From Sphaerochaeta globosa str. Buddy (GTDB taxonomy: Bacteria > Spirochaetota > Spirochaetia > Sphaerochaetales > Sphaerochaetaceae): 64,000 bases of DNA. Shown here in pieces: positions 43,226-53,030 of this stretch. The stretch spans positions 1,866,458-1,930,457 of the forward strand of contig NC_015152.1 in NCBI RefSeq assembly GCF_000190435.1, written 5' to 3'. Position 1 is the first letter of the stretch. Every line of letters begins with the position of its first letter. Under the pieces are notes generated by a model that saw only the letters and a list, made by a program, of their open reading frames with translations, was not told the origin of the DNA and did no database searches. A program made the translations under genes and the position numbers.

Positions 43226-44740
43226 CTACGCCGGATTGTAGAGATTCGAGGTCGGAAACCTAGGTTCACTGGTCACATTCAAAGCCAATTTCCTCAAACC
43301 CGATGAGTCACCGGAGGAAGGGATATGGGTCATGTGGACTTCGCACCCGTTCAGGGAGGGAAGAACAGCCGAGGCTTTTTTTGCATCCTCGCTGATTGCA
43401 CAACTCATGGCCAAGCAAATGAGCACCTCATCGAGATTCAGGCTCACCCCCCTACCTTTCAGTACATCGCGTTTCATCGCTGTAACCGATTGCACAATGG
43501 CCGGCGGTATGAGGTCAACTTCATGATCGATGTTTGCAAGCATTTTCACTGCATTAAGAATCAGAGCCGAGGATGCATGCAAAAAAGGTGAGTTGCACCC
43601 TGTCACTATCCGTCCATCAGGCAGTTCGATTGCGGCGGCACACACAATCCCATTGAGCCCCTTGCCCCGGGAAATTCCAGATTCCAAGGCATTTTGTGCG
43701 GCAGGAACCACCATGCGATCGGTGATGGAAAGCTTGGCGCCTTCCATGATCGAGCGGCTGCGCTCCACAGTCTCCTTGCTTCCAATGCCCTGTACATATT
43801 CACAGGCTGCACGATAGTAGCGGCGGATGATCTCCTGCTGACCGGCCTTGCGGACCACTGCGTCATTGATGATGCCGAACCCGCAACGATTCACCCCCAT
43901 GTCGGTAGGGCTCTTGTACACACAATCGGTTCCGGTAATCTTGCTGAGTATCCTGTTCAACAGCGGATAGGCTTCCAAGTCGCGCGAATAATTTACCGTA
44001 ATGGTTGAATACGCACTCGCATGAAAATGATCGATGAGATTCTTGTCTCCCAAATCAGCAGTCGCGCTCTCATACGCGATGTTGACAGGATGGTCGATCG
44101 GCAGGTTCCAGATGGGAAAGGTCTCAAACTTTGAGTATCCGCTGTGCCTTCCATCCTTGTAGTCATGATACATCTGAGAAAGACAGGTCCCCAGCTTGCC
44201 GGAACCAGGACCGGGCCCGGTTACAATAACCACCGGACGATCAGTCTCGATGTAGGGATTGGCCCCATAGCCCTCGTCGCTTACAATCAAATCCACATCG
44301 TTTGGGTATCCACGGGTGGCTTTATGGGTATACACAGTAATTCCGCGCTGTTCGAGGATATTCTTGAAATGCACCGCCCCTGGTTCCTCATCAAAGCGGG
44401 TGATGACCACCCGGGTGACTGTCAGACCCCATTTGGAAAAATCGTCGATCATCTTAAAGACATCGGTGTCGTAGGTGATACCGAAATCACTGCGCATCTT
44501 GCGTCGCTCGATATCGCCGCTGTGAATGCAGATAATGACATCGATCTGGTCTTTCAGAGACTGGAAAACCCGCATTTTCACATTCGGATCAAAACCCGGG
44601 AGCACCCGGGCTGCATGATAATCGAAGAGCAACTTTCCCCCGCACTCGAGATACAACTTTCCGTCACTCTGCTTCACCCGTTCGAGGATGAAATGTCTCT
44701 GCTCGGAAAGGTACTTCTCGTTATCAAACCCAATCTCCAT
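43226..44740 (-). CDS. DUF1846 family protein
   Basis: A 504-residue soluble protein that matches the DUF1846 family in length and sequence (MEIGFDNEKYLSEQ start, VTGPGPGSGKLGTCLSQMYHD, KSPTDMGVNRCGFGI). The GPGPGSGK stretch looks like a P-loop variant. Structures of this family are known, but no settled reaction. It ends 3 nt from the convergent AbrB-like gene and starts 11 nt after the DJ-1-like gene, so it probably ends that minus-strand operon. Confidence 0.88.
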   Translation of the reverse strand: MEIGFDNEKYLSEQRHFILERVKQSDGKLYLECGGKLLFDYHAARVLPGFDPNVKMRVFQSLKDQIDVIICIHSGDIERRKMRSDFGITYDTDVFKMIDDFSKWGLTVTRVVITRFDEEPGAVHFKNILEQRGITVYTHKATRGYPNDVDLIVSDEGYGANPYIETDRPVVIVTGPGPGSGKLGTCLSQMYHDYKDGRHSGYSKFETFPIWNLPIDHPVNIAYESATADLGDKNLIDHFHASAYSTITVNYSRDLEAYPLLNRILSKITGTDCVYKSPTDMGVNRCGFGIINDAVVRKAGQQEIIRRYYRAACEYVQGIGSKETVERSRSIMEGAKLSITDRMVVPAAQNALESGISRGKGLNGIVCAAAIELPDGRIVTGCNSPFLHASSALILNAVKMLANIDHEVDLIPPAIVQSVTAMKRDVLKGRGVSLNLDEVLICLAMSCAISEDAKKASAVLPSLNGCEVHMTHIPSSGDSSGLRKLALNVTSEPRFPTSNLYNPA

Positions 44741-44751
44741 ACTTTGTACCC

Positions 44752-45297
44752 CTAAAATTTAATTTGCTCTGCAATTGAATCTGCAGTCTTTGTATCAAAC
44801 AATGCCGCGATGATGGCCAAGGAAAATTGAACGGCACTTCCTGCAGCCTGGGCTGTAATAAGCCTTCCATCGGTGATCACCCGCTCATTCTCCAGCACCA
44901 GCCCGGGACAGTGCTCCTCAGTAGACGGATAGCCGGTTACACGCTTGCCGTCAAGCAAGCCTGTCTTTCCCAATACTACCGCCGGAGCGGCACAAATGGC
45001 GGCTACAAAGCCTTTTTGTGCAGTTTTTATCACCGCCTCAAGAACAGTGAAAGAGGAAGCAAGGTTCAAAGACCCTTTCCCACCGCCTGGCAGCACCACG
45101 CAGTCGTACGAATCATCCATGCACTCACTCAGGTGTCGGTCACACCCCACGACCAAACCATGGGAGCCCTTGACCAACAAATCATCAAGACCGGCAACGG
45201 TGACCTTGGCCCCGCTACGCCTGAGCAAATCAATCGGGGTGACCGCTTCCACTTCCTCAAAGCCCTCTGCAAGAATCACCAATACTGAAGGAACCAT
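44752..45297 (-). CDS. DJ-1/PfpI-family protein
   Basis: A 181-residue protein; start at 45297 with AGGAGG upstream. The DJ-1 core is clear: EGFEEVEAVTPIDLLRRSG with the conserved Glu (~E14/E15), VVLPGGGKGS, and the nucleophile C102 in AAICAAPAVVLG. This YajL/DJ-1-like group is associated with stress protection or deglycase/chaperone activity, which is debated. It lies 13 nt after the DAHP synthase gene and is probably co-transcribed with it. Confidence 0.9.
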   Translation of the reverse strand: MVPSVLVILAEGFEEVEAVTPIDLLRRSGAKVTVAGLDDLLVKGSHGLVVGCDRHLSECMDDSYDCVVLPGGGKGSLNLASSFTVLEAVIKTAQKGFVAAICAAPAVVLGKTGLLDGKRVTGYPSTEEHCPGLVLENERVITDGRLITAQAAGSAVQFSLAIIAALFDTKTADSIAEQIKF

Positions 45298-45310
45298 ACT
45301 ACCTCCTGTG

Positions 45311-46387
45311 CTATAGCGGTTGGACGCTACCGCCTTCCAGTCGAGCCTTACGAAGCAATTCGCAAGCATGCAATACTATTCGCTGAGTTTCATCCCATCC
45401 GATGCAGGCGTCGGTTACAGACACCCCATACTTGAGGTTTGACAAGTCGGAAGGAATTTTCTGGCAACCGGGTAAAAGATTGCTCTCCAGCATGAAACCA
45501 CGAATGGATTTCTCTCCCCAGCAGACCTGATCGATAATCGAACGCAACACCCGCTTTTGTCGTTCATAGTTCTTACGGGAGTTGGAGTGGCTGCAATCGA
45601 CGATGATCGCCGGTACAAGACCTTCCTTTTCCAAAAGAATGCGGGCACTCTCAACATCGTCCTCATAGTAATTCGGACTCTGGTCCCCCCCGCGAAGAAT
45701 GAGATGGCAGCAATCGTTTCCCGTAGTACGGAAGATTGCACTGGCTCCCTTGCCGTCCATACCGATGAAAGAAGCCGGTTGGTAGGCACTCTTGATCGCA
45801 TTCACCGCACTGACCAAATCTCCGCTTGTACTGTTCTTAAAGCCTACCGCCACGCTCAATCCACTGGCAAGGTTACGATGTATCTGGCTTTCGGTGGTCC
45901 TCGCCCCGATACTCGACCAGCTCATCAATTCATCGATGTACTGGGGAATGATGGGATCGAGCACCTCACAACCGACGGGAAGGCCGAGTTTGACAATCTC
46001 AAGCAACAAGGACCTGGCAAGTGCGATTCCCCCGCCGATATCGTAGCTCCCATCCATTTTTGGATCCAGAATGAGGCCTTTCCAGCCTGCCACCGTCCGA
46101 GGTTTCTCGAAATAGGTACGCATGACCACAAACATCTCATCCTCGATCTCAGATGAAAGAACCTTGAGCTTTTTCGCATAATCGATTGCTGCAACAGGGT
46201 CATGCAGAGAACAGGGACCTACGATTGCCAACAATCGCCGGTCCCTTCCTTGGATAATATCATTCACGGTCTGCCGTGTCTGGTGAATGGATTCGCTGGT
46301 TGCCTCATCCACCGGAAACTGTGTGTACAGTTCATCCGGTGTGGCCAGAGCCTCCACCTTTCGAATCCTGATGTCTACGTTTGCCAT
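45311..46387 (-). CDS. aroF: DAHP synthase (3-deoxy-7-phosphoheptulonate synthase)
   Basis: A 358-residue type I DAHP synthase, the first enzyme of aromatic amino acid synthesis, condensing PEP and erythrose 4-phosphate. Start 46387 follows AAAGGAAA. Metal and active-site landmarks: Cys in IVGPCSLHDP, PRTVAGWKG, KNSTSGD, His in DCSHSNSRKNYERQ, Glu in MLESNL and Asp in VSVTDACIGW. Length equals the AroF/G/H isozymes. Which isozyme (feedback type) cannot be told, so the symbol is nominal. Confidence 0.93.
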   Translation of the reverse strand: MANVDIRIRKVEALATPDELYTQFPVDEATSESIHQTRQTVNDIIQGRDRRLLAIVGPCSLHDPVAAIDYAKKLKVLSSEIEDEMFVVMRTYFEKPRTVAGWKGLILDPKMDGSYDIGGGIALARSLLLEIVKLGLPVGCEVLDPIIPQYIDELMSWSSIGARTTESQIHRNLASGLSVAVGFKNSTSGDLVSAVNAIKSAYQPASFIGMDGKGASAIFRTTGNDCCHLILRGGDQSPNYYEDDVESARILLEKEGLVPAIIVDCSHSNSRKNYERQKRVLRSIIDQVCWGEKSIRGFMLESNLLPGCQKIPSDLSNLKYGVSVTDACIGWDETQRIVLHACELLRKARLEGGSVQPL

Positions 46388-46430
46388 GGTTTTTCCTTTT
46401 GAAAGATATACCATACCAACGGCTCAAGAC

Positions 46431-48254
46431 TCAAGTCTGTGGTTTCTCCTTTGACCCATCATCTTTGATTCTGGAATAGAGGAATCGCTTGATTTTCTGG
46501 GTTGGCGTACGCTGGAACGGTTCTTCCTGCAACTCAACGGCGCTGATCCTACTGAAGGCACTGAGCTCCTTGTTCACATCCTCACGCAGCTTTGCCACAT
46601 ACTTGAGAGCCTCGGTTTTGGCATCGTTGACATTGATTGCCATTTTTTGGGCGAACATGTCAAAGTCAATCTTAACCAGGGCGATCAGGCCTCCGTTCTC
46701 AGGAACCACCAAGGATTCGGTGACATAACTCTGATTATTGATGACTGCCTCGATCAGCTCCGGATAAATATTCTCACCGCCGCTGCCCAGGATCATGGTC
46801 TTGGTCCTACCCTTGATGGACAGCCTTCCATGCTTGTCCAAGTGTCCCAAGTCTCCGGTCCTGAAGTACCCATCGCTGGTAAAGACCTCTGCGTTGAGTG
46901 CATCATTATCGTAGTAGCCCTGCATGACATTGGGTCCCTTGACCAGAATTTCGCCCACCCCGGTTGCGGGATCGGGATTTTCAAGCTTGACTTCCACGTG
47001 CTCCACCAATTTTCCAATGGCACCCACATAGTGCTTCTTCGGTTGGCCTCCGGCAATCAGGGGAGCTGTTTCAGTCAAACCGTAGCCGATGGCATACGGG
47101 AACTTTGCATCGCTGAGAAATTGTTCCACCTCACGGTCCAGCGGAGCTCCGCCGATACCGAAGAACTTCAGTCTTCCACCGAAGGTCATCTTGAGCTTGC
47201 GGCCGATGACGCGGCAGATGAAACGCCTGACAACGGCATGCTTAAGCCATTTCTGCAGATTCTTGTTGTCCCTGAGCACAGGAACGACCGAACTGCGGTA
47301 CACCTTCTCCATGAGCAGGGGAACAGTCATTACAATTCTGGGTCTGACTTCCTTGAGGGCGGGAAGCAGGATGGAGGGGGCAGGAGCCTTGCCAAGATAG
47401 ACGATCTCACAGCCTCGCATCAGTTCCAGAATCTGACCGGTAGTGAACTCATATACATGGCTGATCGGAAGAATGGAAAGGACTTTGTCACCGGGCTTGA
47501 GGTTGACATAGACATCGGTGGAGATGTCCGCATTCCAAACTAAATTCTTGTGGGTGAGCATGACTCCCTTGCTGTTTCCCGTAGTCCCGCTGGTATAGAT
47601 CAAGGATGCAAGATCCTCTTCCCTGGCAAGCGAGGAGAGCCTGAGCTCTTCCGCCTTCTTGTCCAGCTTGCGCCTGCGGATATCGCGACCGGGAGCCGCC
47701 GCAAACTGTTGGCGGTCGGTCAGTTGGCTGCTGATGGGATCGGGGATGTGGAAGAGGTCTTCCATTCGAACTAAAAGGGAGGGATTATCCTTCACAAACG
47801 GAATTACCTTCTCAAAGTTCTTTGCATTGACAACAATGCCTTTCGCCTTGGAGTGCGCCAGAATCTGGCAGGCTTCCTTCGCGGAGAAATCGGGGAGAAC
47901 GGGCACTGCCGTACATCCGATGCTGGTTATGCCGAAGTAGGCAATAAGCCAGGTGGGACAGCTTTCGCCCATGATGGCGATACGATCGCCTCGAACATAT
48001 CCATGCTCCAAAAGAAAGACACCGATGGCATCTTTCATGGTTTTCAGCTGGGCATAGGTTACCTCGCCCTCATCCTCACCATAGGTACGCAGGGCAATGT
48101 GCTTGGCATTCCTGCTAACGGTACACTCAACCACCGATTCCATCGTGTAGCTGGTGACTGCCTTCATCGTCAGGCCGTCCTCGCGCTTGAGCTTACGAAT
48201 CTTGCGATACGACCATACTTGACGTTTTTCCTTGTTTTTCTTGCTTTTCTTCAT
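46431..48254 (-). CDS. Long-chain fatty acid-CoA ligase 1 (AMP-binding)
   Basis: A 607-residue ANL-family enzyme. ATG at 48254 has GGGAGG upstream. Unusual basic N-terminal extension (MKKSKKNKEKRQVWSYRKIRKLKRE). ATP motif LIYTSGTTGNSKGVMLTHKN, then GYGLTETAP, YFRTGDLGHLDKHGRLSIKGR and C-terminal lysine region PTQKIKRFLY. Predicted to activate fatty acids to acyl-CoA or transfer to a carrier. A second ligase gene lies 1.2 kb upstream; the WalJ-like gene overlaps its start by 4 nt. Confidence 0.88.
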   Translation of the reverse strand: MKKSKKNKEKRQVWSYRKIRKLKREDGLTMKAVTSYTMESVVECTVSRNAKHIALRTYGEDEGEVTYAQLKTMKDAIGVFLLEHGYVRGDRIAIMGESCPTWLIAYFGITSIGCTAVPVLPDFSAKEACQILAHSKAKGIVVNAKNFEKVIPFVKDNPSLLVRMEDLFHIPDPISSQLTDRQQFAAAPGRDIRRRKLDKKAEELRLSSLAREEDLASLIYTSGTTGNSKGVMLTHKNLVWNADISTDVYVNLKPGDKVLSILPISHVYEFTTGQILELMRGCEIVYLGKAPAPSILLPALKEVRPRIVMTVPLLMEKVYRSSVVPVLRDNKNLQKWLKHAVVRRFICRVIGRKLKMTFGGRLKFFGIGGAPLDREVEQFLSDAKFPYAIGYGLTETAPLIAGGQPKKHYVGAIGKLVEHVEVKLENPDPATGVGEILVKGPNVMQGYYDNDALNAEVFTSDGYFRTGDLGHLDKHGRLSIKGRTKTMILGSGGENIYPELIEAVINNQSYVTESLVVPENGGLIALVKIDFDMFAQKMAINVNDAKTEALKYVAKLREDVNKELSAFSRISAVELQEEPFQRTPTQKIKRFLYSRIKDDGSKEKPQT

Positions 48255-49024
48255 AGCGCCTCCCGTTGTGGACCATACCATTGGTTCTTATGGCACACCG
48301 TAAATGGTGTTTGGATACACCGGTGTGCTGCTTTCTCCAAGAGGGCGGGATCATTGTTCACATCTGATAAATGAATGAAATAGATATGCTCGCCGGCGAA
48401 ACCACTTTCTTGTAAAAAAGATAGGGCTTGCTCGTTTGAAAGATGGCCATACGAACCATCGATACGTCGTTTCAGGTAAAGGGGATACGGACCGTTTTGC
48501 AACATCTGCTTGTCATAGTTTGCTTCCAAAAAGAGAATTTTGGCATCCTTGGCAAGCATCTTGTGCTCTTCTGTGGTAAGACCGGTATCGGTGAGTACCA
48601 TCAGACTTTGATCCTCATAGGTGACAAACCACCCTACCGATCCTGCACTATCATGACTGGTAGCAAAACAAAACAGGCAAAAGGGACCTATCGTAATCAT
48701 CTCGAACGGAGCAACAGGGGTAACCTGGTTTTCAGGAATGCAAAGCTTTTCAAACAATTGCTTTTGTTCGCCTATCGACCGTGTGCTGATGAGAGTTTGC
48801 ACGCCTTGTTTTCGACACAGGGTGCCTACCCCTTTGGCATGGTCGGGATGCAGATGGGTGACAGCTACCGCTTTCACCGTATCCAGGTCTATACCAAAAC
48901 GATCGAGGCGCCGTCTCAACTCAACAACACTGTAGCCTTGGTCGATGAGAATGGAGGTACAGCCATCGGAAAACACATAACTGTTTCCACTGGAACCGCT
49001 GCCAAGCACGGCATATTGCAACAT
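48251..49024 (-). CDS. Metallo-beta-lactamase-fold hydrolase (WalJ/YycJ-like)
   Basis: A 257-residue MBL-fold protein; ATG 49024 is chosen because it overlaps the upstream stop as TAATG and has GGGGAG in place. The N-terminus LGSGSSGNSYVF and the metal motif THLHPDHAKGV are diagnostic for the YycJ/WalJ branch; later ligands are His in TSHDSAGS and Asp in VLTDTG. Such proteins are thought to be nucleases or phosphodiesterases linked to cell-wall and DNA-repair processes. Coupled to the arsC-like gene above and the ligase below. Confidence 0.87.
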   Translation of the reverse strand: MLQYAVLGSGSSGNSYVFSDGCTSILIDQGYSVVELRRRLDRFGIDLDTVKAVAVTHLHPDHAKGVGTLCRKQGVQTLISTRSIGEQKQLFEKLCIPENQVTPVAPFEMITIGPFCLFCFATSHDSAGSVGWFVTYEDQSLMVLTDTGLTTEEHKMLAKDAKILFLEANYDKQMLQNGPYPLYLKRRIDGSYGHLSNEQALSFLQESGFAGEHIYFIHLSDVNNDPALLEKAAHRCIQTPFTVCHKNQWYGPQREAL

Positions 49025-49359
49025 TACTGTGCTCCCCACTCAGTCAAAACCTGCAGATCAAATCCTACATGTACTCGACCTTTGGACCGAAGGATAGGGG
49101 TTTTCAACAGTTGGGGATGCTCCACCAATTCCTGTTCAGCATCGAATTCTCGATACGAATACCCTTCCTTGCTATAGTAAGCGCTCTCACTGTCAACCAG
49201 TGAGAGCGGAGTATGGGTAGAAAAAAGCGACTTCCATTCACCGGCGGAGAGTTCGCGTTCTGCCAAGTCTACAAATTGGAACGTAATGGTACGCTCCTTG
49301 CAGGCACGTATGGCCTTCGCTGTCTCTTTACACTTCTTAGTGCCGATGATCTGAATCAT
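49024..49359 (-). CDS. ArsC/Spx-family protein
   Basis: A 111-residue thioredoxin-fold protein. IIGTKKCKETAKAIRAC carries a single N-terminal Cys (C10) with C20 nearby, KTPILRSKGRVHVGFD is the typical cis-Pro/Arg region of ArsC-like proteins, and the length matches. It could be an arsenate-reductase-like enzyme or an Spx-type regulator; CxxC is absent. Coupled by TAATG overlap to the MBL gene. Confidence 0.8.
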   Translation of the reverse strand: MIQIIGTKKCKETAKAIRACKERTITFQFVDLAERELSAGEWKSLFSTHTPLSLVDSESAYYSKEGYSYREFDAEQELVEHPQLLKTPILRSKGRVHVGFDLQVLTEWGAQ

Positions 49360-49448
49360 TGCATCCCCTGAATTCCATTGTATACTCTTATAGTATAGAA
49401 GACAGGAGAAAAAAGCAATAAAGCTGACAGCAAGGCCATGGGTGTCAA

Positions 49449-51368
49449 TTAACTGACAAATAGCTCCTGAATCTCATTTTGATAGAGCCGTTGGATCTCA
49501 AAACGCTTGAGTTCCTGCTTGGCGCTGAGCTCCTTGCCTACCTCGAAACTCTTTGCCAACAGCTTGAACTTCACAATATGCTCAAAACTCTTGAAACCTT
49601 GTTTGCTGCTGACAATCTCGCCTACTGTCTTCTCAATGAGCTCTTTCACCTCTTTCATGGAAGAAAGCTTGTCGACAAGGTAAGGAATCTGCTTCTCGGT
49701 GAGGTATTCCTCAATGCGTTTCTTATTCAGTACGATCAAAGCACCCAGATACTTCTGGTCCTGGCCGAGCACCACGGCACTTTCGATGAACTCGCTCTCG
49801 CACAACTTGGCTTCGATGGGAACCGGCTCAAGATTCTCACCACCACTGAGCACGATGGTATCCTTGGCCCGACCACGGATGGCAAACTCGCCTTTATGCG
49901 TCCACATGCCAAGGTCTCCTGTATCCAGCCAACCATCCTTTGAAAGTACGCGGTCGGTAAGGTCCTGTCGCTTGTAGTAGCCCTTCATGACCTGGGGACC
50001 TCTGACCTGGATGACGCCCTTCTGTCCGGGCTTCACTTCAATGCCCGTCTCATCAACGATCCGAACCTCAGTGCCTTCCAATGCAGTAATGGTACGCTTC
50101 ACCCCATGGGACAACGGACGCACAGCGACGACCGGAGCGCTTTCAGTGAGACCGTACCCGTCAAGCAGCTTGATGCCGATCGAGGCGAAGAAAAGGTCGA
50201 CGCCTTCACTGAGGGAACCACCGCCGCTGACTCCGGCAATGAAATTCTTTCCAAGCTTATGCTTCACCTTCGAGAACACAAGCTTGTTTCCAAGTTTATA
50301 CAGGGGGTACAACAAGACCGTGGGCAGGAAAGAGACCAATACGTCCAAAACCCTGTTGCGTTTTTGGAAGGTTGCTACTTCTCCCAAAAGCAAATCCTTG
50401 TTATGGCTGTAGAGCCGGGCAATTTGCACAAAGAAGGCAAACAGGCCTTTTGCAATCGGACTCTTATTCTTCATACTGGCAAAGACACCAGCTTTCACCG
50501 CCTCCCAAATTCTGGGGACCGAGCCCATCCAGTGGGGATTTACCACAGCAAGGTCGGCAAGGAGAATCGAACCAAGCGGCTTGGAATAGGCAATGGTGGA
50601 AGCATTGCTGATGATGACATACTGTAAAATCCGTTCAAAAGAGTGCCAGACGGGCAATACGCTGAGCCATCTCTGGGCGGGAGCGAATTTCTGGATCAGC
50701 TTGGGAACCGCTTCCAGCTGGTAGGCAAAGTTCTTATGGGTAAGCATAACACCCTTGGGGTCGCCGGTAGTACCGCTGGTGAAGATAATGGTGGCAACTT
50801 CATCGATGGTACCCTTCTTGCGTTCATTCTCGATATAACGAGCAACGTTTCGATCATCCAGAAGGGTGCGTCCTTCCTTGACCAGGTCGCGATAGAACAG
50901 AATCTGGACATCTTCAGGTTTCGCTACCTCTGCAGCCATTTGCATATCGAATTCCTGGTCCATGACTATCAGGTGCTTGAGCAGGGGAAGCTTGTCCAGC
51001 AGATTCACTAGCTTTCTCAGCTGTACAGCATTCTCCACAAAGCAGAAACGAGCTTCGGTGACACCGAGAATAAAGCTGATCTCGTACGGCATTGCGTCGC
51101 GGCCGCGGGGGACATCGGCGGCTCCAAGACTGAGAATGGCCAAATCACCGGCAAGCCACTCGCTTCGGTTGTCGCTGATCAAACCAACGAGATCGCCGCG
51201 CTTTACTCCGCGCTTGGAGAGGGAGGCGGCAAGACTATTTACCTCGCTGGATAGTTCCAAATAGGATGTTGAAGAAAAAACTCCATTCTTATCCTTACTC
51301 ATCTGCACTGCATAGGCAGGATATTGTGCTACTATTTGCTCAAATGTTTGAGGAATGGTCTTATACAT
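49449..51368 (-). CDS. Long-chain fatty acid-CoA ligase 2 (AMP-binding)
   Basis: A 639-residue ANL-family enzyme; start at 51368 after GGAGG. ATP motif IIFTSGTTGDPKGVMLTHKN, then DGYGLTESAP, WLDTGDLGMWTHKGEFAIRGRAKD, and C-terminal region SAKQELKRFEI with the likely adenylation Lys. Distinct from ligase 1 (clearly different sequence and no basic extension). Roles in phospholipid fatty-acid turnover are likely. Own promoter upstream. Confidence 0.9.
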   Translation of the reverse strand: MYKTIPQTFEQIVAQYPAYAVQMSKDKNGVFSSTSYLELSSEVNSLAASLSKRGVKRGDLVGLISDNRSEWLAGDLAILSLGAADVPRGRDAMPYEISFILGVTEARFCFVENAVQLRKLVNLLDKLPLLKHLIVMDQEFDMQMAAEVAKPEDVQILFYRDLVKEGRTLLDDRNVARYIENERKKGTIDEVATIIFTSGTTGDPKGVMLTHKNFAYQLEAVPKLIQKFAPAQRWLSVLPVWHSFERILQYVIISNASTIAYSKPLGSILLADLAVVNPHWMGSVPRIWEAVKAGVFASMKNKSPIAKGLFAFFVQIARLYSHNKDLLLGEVATFQKRNRVLDVLVSFLPTVLLYPLYKLGNKLVFSKVKHKLGKNFIAGVSGGGSLSEGVDLFFASIGIKLLDGYGLTESAPVVAVRPLSHGVKRTITALEGTEVRIVDETGIEVKPGQKGVIQVRGPQVMKGYYKRQDLTDRVLSKDGWLDTGDLGMWTHKGEFAIRGRAKDTIVLSGGENLEPVPIEAKLCESEFIESAVVLGQDQKYLGALIVLNKKRIEEYLTEKQIPYLVDKLSSMKEVKELIEKTVGEIVSSKQGFKSFEHIVKFKLLAKSFEVGKELSAKQELKRFEIQRLYQNEIQELFVS

Positions 51369-51397
51369 ACGAGGCCTCCCTGTAGGAATATATCTAT

Positions 51398-51435
51398 TAT
51401 ATATACACATTATCATAATTTGTCAATCTGTCAAA
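51398..51435 (-). promoter_or_regulatory. Promoter of acyl-CoA ligase 2
   Basis: On the minus strand TTGACA (51421-51426) and TATATA (51398-51403) are 17 bp apart; a second TTGACA lies immediately upstream at 51430-51435. Confidence 0.6.
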
Positions 51436-51542
51436 ATAGAGCATAACTCGTTTTTCCTTCTTATCTTATAAAACATCTTGATCAAGCATCGAAACAGCAA
51501 ACTGGGACCAGCATTTCCTCCCCTCCCAAACTGTGAGGATTA

Positions 51543-51572
51543 TTGACTCTTTAGCGGCAAAGGAATCATAAT
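51543..51572 (+). promoter_or_regulatory. asnS promoter
   Basis: TTGACT (51543) and CATAAT (51567) are 18 bp apart, with the ribosome-binding site AAGGAG following at 51587. Confidence 0.6.
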
Positions 51573-51600
51573 GGCTCAATACGAGAAGGAGTTTTGATCC

Positions 51601-52989
51601 ATGAAAGAACGAATTTCAGCATTGCTCAAGAGAACACCATCCACAGAGATCGTCACCGCCGAAGGTTGGGTTAGAACCAAGCGTGACAGCAAGAATGTAT
51701 GCTTCCTTGAGGTAAATGACGGATCATGCCTGAAGGGACTGCAAGTGGTCATCGACAAGGATACACTTGCCGACCAAAATATCCTTTCTGCCATTACCAC
51801 CGGATGTTCGGTAATCTGCAAAGGCCCCATCGTAGAGAGTGCCGGCGGCGACCAAGCCGTGGAAATGGCCTCAAGCGACATCACCTTGGTTGGTGAATGC
51901 CCGGTTGATACCTATCCTTTGCAGAAAAAGCGACATACCATTGAATATTTGCGCGAAATTTCCCATCTCAGGGCAAGAACCAATATGTTCGGAGCAGTGG
52001 CGAGAGTGCGCAACACTCTCAGCTATGCGGTGCATCAGTTCTTCCAGGAACGAGGATTCGCCTATGTAAATACGCCCATCATCAGTGCCAGCGATGCAGA
52101 AGGGGCCGGTGAGCAATTTTTGGTAACCACCTTGGACTTGCATAACATCCCCAAGACCGAGGAAGGAAAAATCGACTATTCCAAGGACTTTTTCGGTCGT
52201 GAAGCTTTTTTGACGGTAAGTGGACAATTGGAAGGTGAAACCTACGCGATGGCACTGAAGAATATTTACACCTTCGGGCCGACCTTCCGTGCAGAGAATT
52301 CCAACACCAAACGTCATCTTGCCGAATTCTGGATGGTTGAACCTGAAATGGCTTTCTGTGAGCTCGACGGCAACATGGAAGTTGCAGAATCCTTTTTGAA
52401 GTACCTCTTCAAGACTGTTTTGGAGAAATGCCCTGAGGATATGGCCTTTTTCAGCAAGTTTGTGGAAGCCGGCATGGAGCAGACACTCCAGCACATCGTA
52501 GAGACTCCCTTCGCACACATGACCTACACCGAAGCGGTCAAGGAACTGGAAAGGCACAATGAGCTTTTTGAGTTCCCTGTAGCCTGGGGAAGTGACCTGC
52601 AGAGTGAACACGAAAAATTCTTGACTGAAGTGGTGTGCAAGCGCCCGGTCATCGTCACCGACTATCCCAAGGAGATCAAGGCCTTCTATATGAGGCTCAA
52701 CGCCGACGAAAAGACGGTGCGGGGCATGGATGTCCTTGTTCCCCGCCTCGGCGAGATCATCGGAGGCAGTGAGCGTGAAGCAAACCTTGACACCCTGATC
52801 GCTCGCATGCAGCAACTCAAGCTCGACCCCAAGGACTATTGGTGGTACCTCGACCTCAGGCGCTTTGGCTCGGTTCCCCATGCAGGATTCGGACTTGGCT
52901 TTGAACGGGCGGTTCAGTACATCACCGGTATGGGCAACATCCGAGATGTCATTCCCTACCCCAGAGCTCCCAAGCTCGCTGATTTCTAG
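51601..52989 (+). CDS. asnS: Asparaginyl-tRNA synthetase
   Basis: A 462-residue class IIb synthetase that charges tRNA-Asn. OB-fold anticodon domain (~15-105; VTAEGWVRTKRDSKNVCF), then the catalytic domain with LRARTNMFGAVARVRN (motif 1 region), FRAENSNTKRHLAEFWMVEPEM (motif 2; seen in parts) and GFGLGFERAVQYITG (motif 3). Length normal. Monocistronic, with promoter and terminator. Confidence 0.96.
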   Translation: MKERISALLKRTPSTEIVTAEGWVRTKRDSKNVCFLEVNDGSCLKGLQVVIDKDTLADQNILSAITTGCSVICKGPIVESAGGDQAVEMASSDITLVGECPVDTYPLQKKRHTIEYLREISHLRARTNMFGAVARVRNTLSYAVHQFFQERGFAYVNTPIISASDAEGAGEQFLVTTLDLHNIPKTEEGKIDYSKDFFGREAFLTVSGQLEGETYAMALKNIYTFGPTFRAENSNTKRHLAEFWMVEPEMAFCELDGNMEVAESFLKYLFKTVLEKCPEDMAFFSKFVEAGMEQTLQHIVETPFAHMTYTEAVKELERHNELFEFPVAWGSDLQSEHEKFLTEVVCKRPVIVTDYPKEIKAFYMRLNADEKTVRGMDVLVPRLGEIIGGSEREANLDTLIARMQQLKLDPKDYWWYLDLRRFGSVPHAGFGLGFERAVQYITGMGNIRDVIPYPRAPKLADF

Positions 52990-52995
52990 CATTCC

Positions 52996-53020
52996 GGCGG
53001 TGGTACATCCACCGCCTTTC
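52996..53020 (+). terminator. asnS terminator
   Basis: An 8-bp stem GGCGGTGG/CCACCGCC with a 5-nt loop followed by TTTCATTT. Confidence 0.7.
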
Positions 53021-53030
53021 ATTTGTATCG

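Noticed and set aside
44144-44755. 203-codon plus-strand frame over the DUF1846 gene
   Set aside because: Shadow of a well-matched 504-codon gene.
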